A DNA stretch of 64,000 bases from Pseudomonadota bacterium (GTDB lineage: Bacteria; Pseudomonadota; Alphaproteobacteria; Caulobacterales; Caulobacteraceae), in assembly GCA_018241995.1 (NCBI GenBank), contig JAFECT010000009.1:162111-226110 (forward strand). Direction: 5' to 3'. Made by a program: the position numbers and the translations under genes. Shown here piece after piece: positions 8,198 to 16,112 of the stretch (within the stretch, counting starts at the first letter, position 1; the number at the start of each line of letters is the position of its first letter). The notes under the pieces were generated by a model. The model was not told the origin of the DNA. It saw only the letters and a program-made list of their open reading frames with translations, and searched no databases.

Positions 8198-9007
8198 ATG
8201 GGATTTGGACCGTCTTGGGTCCGTACGGCCTTTCTGGGCCTGGTCCTGGCCGCGGCGCTAGGCGCGGGCCAGGCGAGCGCCGCCGAAAAGGGTTATCTGA
8301 CCGCCGCCGACCGCACGGGCGTCATGGCCTGGCTGCCGCCCAAGCCCGCCGATGGCTCGCCCGCGGACAGCGCCGACTACGCCAACTTCTGGGCCACCCG
8401 CGCTCTCGTCGCCAGCGCGCGCGGGCTGCAGGCGCACGAGGACGACGTCTATGACCCGTCAGTGGTCACTCCGCGCATGCAGGCGGCCGCGGGCGTGGAG
8501 ATCAGCGCCAGGACAACGCCGGTGACCTTCGCGCTGCTGAGCCGGACCCAGGAAGACGTGGGCGGACTGATCGACGTGGCCAAGGGACCGTTCGACAAGG
8601 GGCGCCTCAGGCCCTTCGTGCGCTTCCCGGCGGGCCAGCACTGCGAGCTGACGCCCAACGACATCAAGTTCGACCTGGGCGGCACCTCGTCCTACCCGTC
8701 CGGCCACGCGGCCTTCTCGTGGCTGTGGGCGCTGGTCCTGGCCGAGGCCGAGCCCGACCGGGCCGACGCGGTCATGCACTGGGGTTGGGAATTCGGCGAA
8801 AGCCGGGTGATCTGCGGCTTCCACTATCCCAGCGACGTCGCGGGCGGGCGGCTGGCGGCCACTGCGATCTTCGCCAAGCTGCAGACCAATCCAGAATTCC
8901 AGAAGGACCTCGCCGCGGCGCGCAAGGAGCTGGCGGCCGCCCGAGGCGTGAAGCCCGCCTCGCCCGATCCGCTGGAGCGGCTCAAGCGCGTGTTCCGCAA
9001 GCACTAG
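8198..9007 (+). CDS. Class A non-specific acid phosphatase (PAP2 superfamily), secreted
   Basis: A 269-residue periplasmic acid phosphatase releasing phosphate from a broad range of monoesters. A signal peptide covers residues 1-28 (cleavage after ASA). The PAP2/vanadium-haloperoxidase signature is complete: K-x-x-x-x-x-x-R-P (KGRLRP), SYPSGH, and SR-x5-H-x3-D (SRVICGFHYPSD). The order and the SYPSGH core match class A enzymes such as PhoN. GAGGAG precedes the start. A Pho-box-like repeat upstream suggests phosphate control. A Lys/Ala-rich tail follows the catalytic domain. Confidence 0.92.
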   Translation: MGFGPSWVRTAFLGLVLAAALGAGQASAAEKGYLTAADRTGVMAWLPPKPADGSPADSADYANFWATRALVASARGLQAHEDDVYDPSVVTPRMQAAAGVEISARTTPVTFALLSRTQEDVGGLIDVAKGPFDKGRLRPFVRFPAGQHCELTPNDIKFDLGGTSSYPSGHAAFSWLWALVLAEAEPDRADAVMHWGWEFGESRVICGFHYPSDVAGGRLAATAIFAKLQTNPEFQKDLAAARKELAAARGVKPASPDPLERLKRVFRKH

Positions 9008-9017
9008 CGAGGGCGCC

Positions 9018-9347
9018 TCAAGCCTCACCGTCGGCAACGTAGACGTGGAGAGTGCCCCAGACGGTGCGCTTTCCGGGTTCTATGGCTGCCATGTTCTCCG
9101 CGAGGTGCGTGTCGTACTCCCCGACCTCCTCGGTCGCGCCGACTTCTTCGATCTGCTGAATCTGCACCAGACGTAGGCCGTCTGCAGCAAGGCCGCGGCT
9201 AATGACGTCGGGTACGTCCTCGGCGTCGTCGGCGATGCAACCCATCCAGCCACAAGCGCCCAGGTACTCATCTGGCAGGGTCGTCTGCGGATGATCCGTG
9301 CGCTCGAAGGTGACCAAAGCGACCCAGGTGCGCCTATCGAATTCCAT
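9018..9347 (-). CDS. Hypothetical protein (109 aa)
   Basis: A 109-residue, acidic, soluble-looking protein with no signal peptide or membrane segment. It begins MEFDRRTWVALVTFERTDHPQTT and contains one CGWMGC cysteine pair. Its coding sequence shows less third-position GC than its neighbours but keeps a sensible amino-acid mix. It is convergent with the acid phosphatase, 10 bases apart. No clear Shine-Dalgarno is seen. I do not recognise the family and cannot exclude that it is not expressed. Confidence 0.5.
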   Translation of the reverse strand: MEFDRRTWVALVTFERTDHPQTTLPDEYLGACGWMGCIADDAEDVPDVISRGLAADGLRLVQIQQIEEVGATEEVGEYDTHLAENMAAIEPGKRTVWGTLHVYVADGEA

Positions 9348-9462
9348 TGGTTCCCGAGTCTCCGCTTGCCCAGGACATTACGATCAAGTCACTTCGCCGC
9401 ACACAACGGTCGCGGTACGGTCGCGCCCGAAGAACGACAAGAAGTCGGGAGACGCCTACCCC

Positions 9463-11652
9463 ATGCGTAAGATCATCCTCGCCGGCGTCAGCGCCGCCGC
9501 CCTCATCGCCCTGCCTGCCATGGCCCTCGCCGCGGCGCCCTCAGCCCCCGCGCCCGCCGCCAAGGCCTCCGCGCCCAAGGCCAAGCCCCACAAGGCCGCG
9601 CCGCACTACAAGAACGCCCTGTTGAACGCGTGGACCGGCCCCTACGGCGGCTATCCGCGCTTCGAGAAGGTCAAGGTCTCCGACTTCAAGCCGGCCCTGG
9701 AAGAGGCGATGGCGCTGAACCGGGCCGAGATCAACGCGATCGCCAACAACCCGGCCAAGCCGACCTTCGCCAACACCATCGAGGCGCTGGAACGCTCCGG
9801 CCAGCCTCTGGCGCGGGTGCAGATGATCTACGGCGGCATCTGGGCGGCGAACCTGTCGACGCCGGGGTACCAGAAGGTCCAGGACGAGATGGACCCCAAG
9901 CTCGCGGCCTTCGCCGACGAGATCGTCCAGAACCCCAAGCTCTTCGCCCGCATTGAGGCGGTCTACAATTCGCCGGCGACCAAGAAGCTGCGCCCCGAGC
10001 AGCAGCGCCTGGCCTGGCTCTACTGGAACAACGCGGTGCGCGCCGGCGCCAAGCTCGACCCGGCCGCCAAGAAGCGCGTGGGCGAAATCAACCAGCGCCT
10101 GGCCACCCTGTTCGCCAAGTTCAGCCAGAACCTGCAGGCCGAAGAGGCCGGCTGGGTCACCTATCTGAAGGCCGACGAGCTGGGCGGCCTGCCCGAGGCG
10201 CAGAAGGCCGCCATGGCCGCCGCCGCCGAGGAGAAGGGCCACAAGGGCGAGTACGCGGTGACCAACACCCGCTCGTCGATGGACCCGTTCCTGACCTATT
10301 CGACCAACCGCGCCCTGCGCGAGAAGGTCTGGAAGAACTACTACAGCCGCGGCGACCACAAGGACGAGCACGACAACTCGGCCATCATCTCCGAGATCCT
10401 GAAGCTGCGCTTCGAGCGCGCCAATCTGCTCGGCTACCCGACCTTCGCCCACTGGAAGCTCGGCGATAAAATGGCCAAGACGCCGGATGCGGCGATGAAG
10501 CTGATGCTGGACGTGTGGCCCTCGGCCATCGCCCGGGTGCACCAGGAAGTCGCCGACATGCAGGCGATCGCCGACAAGGAAGGCGCCGGCATCAAGATCG
10601 CGCCCTGGGACTATCGCTACTACGAGGAGAAGGTCCGCAAGGCCAAGTACGACCTCGATAACGGCCAGGTGAAAGCCTACCTGCAGCTCGACAAGATCAG
10701 GGACGCGGTGTTCTGGGAGGCCGGCCAGCTCTACGGCTTCAAGTTCCACCAGGTGAAGGGCGTACCGACCTTCCACCCGGACGTGACCGTCTATGAGGTG
10801 ACCAAGAACGGCAAGCACGTGGGCCTGTGGTACCTCGACCCCTATGCGCGCCCGGGCAAGAACTCGGGCGCCTGGGAGCAGGCCTATCGCCCGCAGAGCC
10901 ACTTCCTGAACAACCAGGCTGTCATCGTCTCCAACAACACCAACTTCGTGAAGGCCAAGCCCGGCGAACCGATCCTGATCAGCTGGGACGACGCCATCAC
11001 CATCTTCCACGAGTTCGGCCACGCCCTGCACGACCTGAACTCCGACGTGACCTACCCCAGCCAGGCCGGCACCAACGTCGCCACCGACTTCGTCGAGTTC
11101 CCGTCGCAGGTGAACGAGAACTGGCTGTCGACGCCGGAAATCCTGTCGAAGTTCGCGGTCGATGCGAAGGGCGAACCGATCCCGCCCGCGCTGGTGGCCA
11201 AGATCCAGAAGGCTTCGACCTTCAACCAGGGCTTCGCGGTCACCGAGTACCTGGCCAGCGCCATCTACGACATGAAGATCCACCTGGCCGGCGGCGGCGA
11301 CATCGACGCCGATACGTTCGAGAAGCAGACGCTCGGCGGCCTCGGCCTGCCGGACGAGCTGGTGATGCGCCACCGTCCAACCCAGTTCGCCCACATCTTC
11401 TCGAGCGACGGCTATGCGGCGGGCTACTACAGCTATCTGTGGTCCGAGGTGCTCGATCACGACGCCTTCGAAGCCTTCCTCGAGAACGGCGGGCCGTACG
11501 ACAAGGCGATGGCCAAGAAGTTCCACGACACCATCATGTCGAAGGGCAACACCATCGATCAGGGCCAGGAGTACCGGAACTTCCGGGGCCGCGACGCCAA
11601 GATCGACGGCTATCTGAGAGCCAAGGGCTTCCCGCTGCCGGGCGCCAAGTAA
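9463..11652 (+). CDS. Secreted M3 family zinc metallopeptidase (Dcp-like), copy 1
   Basis: Peptidyl-dipeptidase-type oligopeptidase of 729 residues. The start at 9463 gives a signal peptide (MRKIILAGVSAAALIALPAMALA) and has GGGAG upstream, whereas the longer in-frame start at 9298 does not. An Ala/Pro/Lys linker follows the signal. The zinc site is His516-Glu517-x-x-His520 in HEFGHALH, with the third ligand Glu545 in VEFPSQ. It should remove dipeptides from or degrade short peptides in the periplasm. A paralogue starts 33 bases downstream; the two almost certainly form an operon. Confidence 0.95.
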   Translation: MRKIILAGVSAAALIALPAMALAAAPSAPAPAAKASAPKAKPHKAAPHYKNALLNAWTGPYGGYPRFEKVKVSDFKPALEEAMALNRAEINAIANNPAKPTFANTIEALERSGQPLARVQMIYGGIWAANLSTPGYQKVQDEMDPKLAAFADEIVQNPKLFARIEAVYNSPATKKLRPEQQRLAWLYWNNAVRAGAKLDPAAKKRVGEINQRLATLFAKFSQNLQAEEAGWVTYLKADELGGLPEAQKAAMAAAAEEKGHKGEYAVTNTRSSMDPFLTYSTNRALREKVWKNYYSRGDHKDEHDNSAIISEILKLRFERANLLGYPTFAHWKLGDKMAKTPDAAMKLMLDVWPSAIARVHQEVADMQAIADKEGAGIKIAPWDYRYYEEKVRKAKYDLDNGQVKAYLQLDKIRDAVFWEAGQLYGFKFHQVKGVPTFHPDVTVYEVTKNGKHVGLWYLDPYARPGKNSGAWEQAYRPQSHFLNNQAVIVSNNTNFVKAKPGEPILISWDDAITIFHEFGHALHDLNSDVTYPSQAGTNVATDFVEFPSQVNENWLSTPEILSKFAVDAKGEPIPPALVAKIQKASTFNQGFAVTEYLASAIYDMKIHLAGGGDIDADTFEKQTLGGLGLPDELVMRHRPTQFAHIFSSDGYAAGYYSYLWSEVLDHDAFEAFLENGGPYDKAMAKKFHDTIMSKGNTIDQGQEYRNFRGRDAKIDGYLRAKGFPLPGAK

Positions 11653-11685
11653 GGCGTCCGGAAGGGCAGAGTCGGGGACGTGACC

Positions 11686-13863
11686 ATGCGAAAGATCCTG
11701 CTCGCGACGGCCTCCGCCGCCGCGCTCCTGGCTGTGACTGCAGGGCCGGCCGACGCCGCCAAGGCCAAGCGCCACCATGCGGCGGCGCCGGCGCCCAAGC
11801 CCGCGGACAATCCGCTGCTGGCGGACTGGGCTGGGCCGCACGGCGGGGTTCCGCCCTTCGACAAGGTCAAGGTCTCCGACTTCAAGCCGGCGCTCGAGGC
11901 CGCCATGGCGGAGAACCTGCGTGAGGTCCTGGCGATCGCCGACAACCCGGCGCCCGCGACCTTCGACAACACCATCCGGCCGCTGGAGGACGCAGGCCGC
12001 AAGCTGAACCGGGTGCAGACGGTGATGGGGGTGTGGTCCTCGACCATGTCCTCGCCGGAGCTGCAGGCGGTCGAGGCCGAGATGTCTCCGAAGCTTGCGG
12101 CCTTCGGCGACGAGATCACCCAGAACCCCAAGCTGTTCGCCCGCATCCAGGCGGTGTGGGACGGCGCCGACAAGGCCGGGCTGACGCCGGAGCAGAAGCG
12201 GCTGGTCTGGGTCTATTGGAACGGGTCGGTGCAGCAGGGGGCCAAGCTCTCGCCCGCCGACAAGGCCAAGTACGGCGAGTACAATCAGAAGCTCGCCACG
12301 CTCTACACCAAGTTCGCCCAGAACGAGCTGTGGGACGAGGAGCACTACGCCCTGACGCTGGACAGCCAGGCCGGCCTCGCGGGCCTGCCGCAGTCGCAGA
12401 TCGACGGGGCGGCGGCCGAGGCCGAGCGGCGCGGGCAGAAGGGCCATTGGGTCATCGCCAACACGCGCTCCTCGATGGAGCCGTTCCTGACCTATTCCTC
12501 GCGGCGTGACCTGCGCGAGAAGGGCTGGCGCATGTGGGTCAGCCGCGGCGACAACGGCGACGCCCACGACAACAACGCCATCGCCGCCGAGATATTGCAG
12601 CTCAGGGCCAAGCGCTCGCAGCTGCTCGGCTATCCGACCTACGCCCACTGGCATCTTGCCGACGCCATGGCCAAGACGCCCGACAACGCCATGGCCCTGA
12701 TGCTGGGAGTGTGGAAGCCGGCGGTTGACCAGGTCCACAAGGACGTGGCCGACATGCAGGCCATCGTCGATGCCGAGCACGGCGGCTTCAAGATCCAGCC
12801 GTGGGACTACCGCTACTATGCGGAGAAGGTCAGGAAGGCGAAGTACGACCTCGATCTGAATGAGGTGAAGCCGTACCTGCAGCTGGAGAAGGTGCGCGAG
12901 GCCATGTTCTGGTCGGCCGGGCGCCTCTATGGCTACAGCTTCGCCGAGGTGAAGGGCCTGCCGACCGCGCTGCCGGAAATCCGCGTCTATGAGGTCAAGG
13001 ACCGCGCGGGCAAGCACGTCGGCCTGTGGTACTTCGACCCCTATGCCCGGCCGGGCAAGCGCTCGGGGGCCTGGATGAACGCCTACCGCAACCAGGAACG
13101 GTTCGCGGGCGAGGTGACCACGATCGTCTCCAACAACGCCAACTTCATCAAGGGCAGGCCCGGCGAGCCGGTGACCATCTCCTGGGACGACGCCAAGACC
13201 ATGTTCCACGAGTTCGGCCACGCCCTGCATGGCCTGAGCTCGGACGTGACCTACCCCAGCCTGTCGGGCACGGCGGTGGACCGCGACTACGTGGAGTTCC
13301 CCTCCCAGTTCAATGAGAACTACCTGACCACGCCCGAGGTCTTGAACCGTTTCCTGGTCAACGCCCAGGGCCAGCCCATGCCGCCGGCGCTGATCGCCAA
13401 GATCAACAAGGCCCACACCTTCAACGAGGGCTTCGACACCGTCGAACTCCTGGCCTCGGCCATCGTCGACATGCGGCTGCACCTGGAGGGCGACAAGCCC
13501 GTCGATACCAAGGCGTTCGAGAAGAAGGTCCTGGGCGAGCTCGGCATGCCGTCCGAGATCGTCATGCGCCACCGCATCCCGCAGTTCGGCCACGTGTTCC
13601 AGGGCGAGGGCTATGCGGCCGGCTACTACGGCTACATCTGGGCCGAGGTGCTGGACCACGACGCCTTCGAGGCCTTCGAGCAGGCGGGCGATCCCTACGA
13701 TCCGGCGACGGCCAAGCGCATGCACGACGAAGTGCTGAAGGTCGGCAACACGATCGATCCGGCCGAGGCCTATCGCCGGTTCCGCGGTCGCGACCCGAAG
13801 GTGGACGCCCTGCTACGGGATCACGGTTTCCCTGTGCCCGATGCAAAGGCCGCGGCGAAGTAG
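11686..13863 (+). CDS. Secreted M3 family zinc metallopeptidase (Dcp-like), copy 2
   Basis: Second M3 oligopeptidase, 725 residues, colinear with the preceding gene over its whole length. It has a signal peptide (MRKILLATASAAALLAVTAGPADA) and zinc ligands His508, His512 and Glu537 in HEFGHALH and VEFPSQ. A GTG two codons earlier (11680) could also initiate. The substrate-pocket region around HGLSSDVTYPS is nearly identical to copy 1, while N-terminal halves differ more. The pair is a tandem duplication, like the S9 pair at the left end of the window. Confidence 0.95.
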   Translation: MRKILLATASAAALLAVTAGPADAAKAKRHHAAAPAPKPADNPLLADWAGPHGGVPPFDKVKVSDFKPALEAAMAENLREVLAIADNPAPATFDNTIRPLEDAGRKLNRVQTVMGVWSSTMSSPELQAVEAEMSPKLAAFGDEITQNPKLFARIQAVWDGADKAGLTPEQKRLVWVYWNGSVQQGAKLSPADKAKYGEYNQKLATLYTKFAQNELWDEEHYALTLDSQAGLAGLPQSQIDGAAAEAERRGQKGHWVIANTRSSMEPFLTYSSRRDLREKGWRMWVSRGDNGDAHDNNAIAAEILQLRAKRSQLLGYPTYAHWHLADAMAKTPDNAMALMLGVWKPAVDQVHKDVADMQAIVDAEHGGFKIQPWDYRYYAEKVRKAKYDLDLNEVKPYLQLEKVREAMFWSAGRLYGYSFAEVKGLPTALPEIRVYEVKDRAGKHVGLWYFDPYARPGKRSGAWMNAYRNQERFAGEVTTIVSNNANFIKGRPGEPVTISWDDAKTMFHEFGHALHGLSSDVTYPSLSGTAVDRDYVEFPSQFNENYLTTPEVLNRFLVNAQGQPMPPALIAKINKAHTFNEGFDTVELLASAIVDMRLHLEGDKPVDTKAFEKKVLGELGMPSEIVMRHRIPQFGHVFQGEGYAAGYYGYIWAEVLDHDAFEAFEQAGDPYDPATAKRMHDEVLKVGNTIDPAEAYRRFRGRDPKVDALLRDHGFPVPDAKAAAK

Positions 13864-13868
13864 TAAGT

Positions 13869-14738
13869 CTACAGGTTCTCTGCGGCTAGCCGCCTGAAGC
13901 TCTCGGCGAAGGCGTCGGGGTCTTCGAGGAAGGGCGCGCGGCCGCCGCGGAATCCGGTGGCGCAGGCCTTGCGGAACAGGCGCGTGGCGCCGCGGTTCGC
14001 GCGCCAAGTCAGGAACGGGTCCGACTTCGCCCAGGCCAGCCACACCGGCATGCGCGCGCGCTCGGCCAGGGGCCGCAAGTCCGCGCAGCTCGTGGCCATG
14101 TCTTCCCAGGCGCCGCGAAGCAAGGCGGCGATCTCGGGCGCGGCGGAGGTGATGCGGCGGAGCTGCGGCTCGGCGGGCGCACCCTTCAGCATGCGGCTGA
14201 ACAGCAGGGCGAAGCCGGTCCGCCCCCACCATTCCCCGCGCTCGGCCGAGCGGAACAACGCCATGGCGCTCTGGCAGGCCAGCTGCTCCGCCGGCCCGAT
14301 CGGCGCGAGGCCGGGCATGTTGCACAGGATCAGGGCCGCGTAGCGTTCCGGGTGGCGCGAGGCCGCGATCAGAGCCGCGGCGCCCCCGATGCCGGAGCCC
14401 ATGAGCACGGGCCGGTCCAGGTACAGCGCATCCAGCGCGCCCTCGATGATGGAGGCGTAGTGCGCGGCCGAGGGCGGGCGGCCGCAGTCCGGCGACAGGC
14501 CGTGACCGGGCCAATCCAGGGCGATGATCTCGAAGTCGGACTTCAGCCGCTCGGCCATCAGCTCGAAGTCGCCCGAGCCATGGCCGGCGCCGTGCACACA
14601 GAGCACCGGCTGGCCGCGGCCCCAGCATTTGACCGCGATCTCCGCGCCCGCGACCTCGATGCGCTCGTCGGTGTCGGCCGCGCTGAGCGCGTGCAGGGAG
14701 GCCAGCCGGTTGTTGCGTTCAGGCTGTGATACGGACAT
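13869..14738 (-). CDS. Alpha/beta-hydrolase-fold protein lacking catalytic Ser and His (likely pseudoenzyme)
   Basis: A 289-residue alpha/beta-hydrolase fold with a recognisable oxyanion motif (HGAGHGSGDFE, residues 49-59) and DWPGHG. The nucleophile elbow, normally G-x-S-x-G, reads G-S-G-I-G-G at 114-119, so the nucleophile position is Gly116. The segment that normally carries the catalytic His (GHAPFLEDP-like) reads GGRAPFLEDPDAF, with Arg267. The acid (KSDPF) remains. It therefore looks non-hydrolytic and may bind or sense a ligand. It is divergent from a tetR gene, and an operator-like palindrome overlaps its start codon. The start at 14738 is chosen over an upstream ATG at 14765. Confidence 0.85.
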   Translation of the reverse strand: MSVSQPERNNRLASLHALSAADTDERIEVAGAEIAVKCWGRGQPVLCVHGAGHGSGDFELMAERLKSDFEIIALDWPGHGLSPDCGRPPSAAHYASIIEGALDALYLDRPVLMGSGIGGAAALIAASRHPERYAALILCNMPGLAPIGPAEQLACQSAMALFRSAERGEWWGRTGFALLFSRMLKGAPAEPQLRRITSAAPEIAALLRGAWEDMATSCADLRPLAERARMPVWLAWAKSDPFLTWRANRGATRLFRKACATGFRGGRAPFLEDPDAFAESFRRLAAENL

Positions 14739-14741
14739 CAC
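14726..14741. promoter_or_regulatory. Operator-like palindrome over the hydrolase-fold start codon
   Basis: GTGATACGGACATCAC contains the inverted repeat GTGAT-N6-ATCAC and spans the start codon (14736-14738) of the minus-strand gene. It is a degenerate copy of the perfect palindrome 68 bases away at the tetR start. Confidence 0.55.
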
Positions 14742-14793
14742 TTCTAGGTCCCACCCCGTCCCCACGAAAAATGCGCGCAGGACTCCCAGGAAA

Positions 14794-14809
14794 GTGATAC
14801 AAGTATCAC
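14794..14809. promoter_or_regulatory. Perfect operator-like palindrome directly before the tetR start
   Basis: GTGATACAAGTATCAC is a perfect 7+7 inverted repeat around two bases and abuts the ATG at 14810, where a Shine-Dalgarno would be expected. Size, symmetry and position fit an autoregulatory TetR operator. Confidence 0.7.
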
Positions 14810-15388
14810 ATGGACGCGCCGGCCCGCAATAACGACGATATGGAAAGCTTGACCACGCGCGACAAGTTGGTAGCCGCCGCCGCGCGCGAGTTCAACGAGA
14901 AGGGCTATCTCGGCACCGACTCCAACCGCATCGCGCGGCTCGCCGGCTTCGCCCCCCAGACCTTCTATCGGCACTTCAAGGACAAGACCGAGATCTTCCT
15001 GGCCGCCTACCGCAAGTGGGTGAGCGAGGAGTACGCGGCCATGGACGCGGTCGCCGCGCGCGAGGACGCGGACTTGGCCATCGCCGACATCATCCTGGAG
15101 CACCACCGCGACTGGCAGGTGTTCAGGAAGTCCCTGCGCCTGATGGCCGACAGGGACGAGCGCATCGCCCAGGCGCGGCACGAGAGTTTCCTGTGGAAGC
15201 TGAAACGGGTGAAGAAGCTGCCGTCCAACGCAGGGCGCTCCGACGCCGCGCTGATCACCGAACTCCTGGCCATCGAGCGCCTGGCCGACGCCGTCACCGA
15301 CGGCGAACTGGCGCCGCTGGGCGTCGACGCCCAGGCCGCCCGCGTCATGGTCGCCGATGCGGTGGCCAAGGTCTGCGGCATGGGGTGA
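14810..15388 (+). CDS. TetR family transcriptional regulator
   Basis: A 192-residue TetR repressor. The N-terminal helix-turn-helix spans about residues 16-62 (REFNEKGYLGTDSNRIARLAGFAPQTFYRHF in part), followed by an all-helical ligand domain that I cannot assign. The ATG at 14810 touches a perfect palindrome and has no Shine-Dalgarno; the in-frame ATG at 14840 lacks one too, so translation may be leaderless. It is divergent from the hydrolase-fold gene and probably represses both. Confidence 0.9.
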   Translation: MDAPARNNDDMESLTTRDKLVAAAAREFNEKGYLGTDSNRIARLAGFAPQTFYRHFKDKTEIFLAAYRKWVSEEYAAMDAVAAREDADLAIADIILEHHRDWQVFRKSLRLMADRDERIAQARHESFLWKLKRVKKLPSNAGRSDAALITELLAIERLADAVTDGELAPLGVDAQAARVMVADAVAKVCGMG

Positions 15389-15419
15389 CGCTTGCGGCGG
15401 CGCCTGCTAGGCCTCGCCC

Positions 15420-15899
15420 ATGTCCCAGACCCCGAACGCCGACGCCCGCGCCGCGAACCTGAAAGCCCTGCGCCACCCGACCGTGATCGTCGGCGGCGTG
15501 CTGTTCATCGGCCTCTTGGTCCTGATCGGCCACTACGCCGTCCAGGGCATCAAGCTGCGCCCGGAACGGCTGCTGAAGGCCGAGGTCGAGCTCTACCGCA
15601 TCTCGCCCAGGCTCGACCCGTTCAAGACCGGTATGCGCGTCGGCGTCAGCCCAGAGCAGGCGCGCGCCACGCTGCAGGCCTGTCCGGCCGAGCATTGGCG
15701 CGAGGTGTTCCACATCCGTGCGCCCAGGACCCTGTTCTATCGCTGCGTCGCCGGTGGGGCGGCCGTGGTCGGGCGGGTCTACTATCCGGAAGACTTCTCT
15801 GATCCGCAGGTGGCCCTGTCGGCCTGCGGCGATGTCGCCTGCCCGGTCGAGAGCGTGTTCCCGCGCCTCGGCCAGAAGGCGCCTCAGCCGAAGAGCTGA
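15420..15899 (+). CDS. Single-span membrane-anchored protein, unknown
   Basis: A 159-residue protein with a cytoplasmic N-terminus and one transmembrane helix (about residues 21-43), leaving a periplasmic domain of about 115 residues. That domain holds five cysteines (RATLQACP, FYRCV, SACGDVACP), a pattern consistent with disulfides. It follows the tetR gene by 31 bases and could be co-transcribed with it, although no functional link is evident. I do not recognise the family. Confidence 0.65.
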   Translation: MSQTPNADARAANLKALRHPTVIVGGVLFIGLLVLIGHYAVQGIKLRPERLLKAEVELYRISPRLDPFKTGMRVGVSPEQARATLQACPAEHWREVFHIRAPRTLFYRCVAGGAAVVGRVYYPEDFSDPQVALSACGDVACPVESVFPRLGQKAPQPKS

Positions 15900-16112
15900 G
15901 AGCGCGCGAGACTCGGCCAAGCTTGCCTTCGCAGGCCTTTTCCGTCATAGACCGCCGCTTCCGGCGCAAGCTTGTTCTCGCGCCCTCTACCGCCACGACC
16001 CCGACGCCCTATGTCGGACGAGGGCGGCGAGGCCCCCCGTCGACGTGATCGTCCACGGGGGTCGCTGTCGTTTGGGGGCTTGGGACCACCGGCTTGGGCG
16101 ATTGAGGTTCGA

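Noticed and set aside
9541..13725. A 1394-codon open frame on the minus strand, opposite both M3 peptidases
   Set aside because: It is an antiframe caused by strong third-position GC bias. The translation is Leu/Gly/Arg/Val-rich without domain-like order, while the plus strand encodes two complete M3 enzymes with zinc sites.
15972..16112. A 47-codon N-terminal extension of Ffh
   Set aside because: It is Arg/Pro/Gly-rich, unlike any Ffh N-terminus. The conserved N domain begins at MFDALNERL.
15900..16112. An SRP (4.5S) RNA gene next to ffh
   Set aside because: I looked for the conserved GGAA tetraloop hairpin of the S domain in the flanks and did not find a convincing one.
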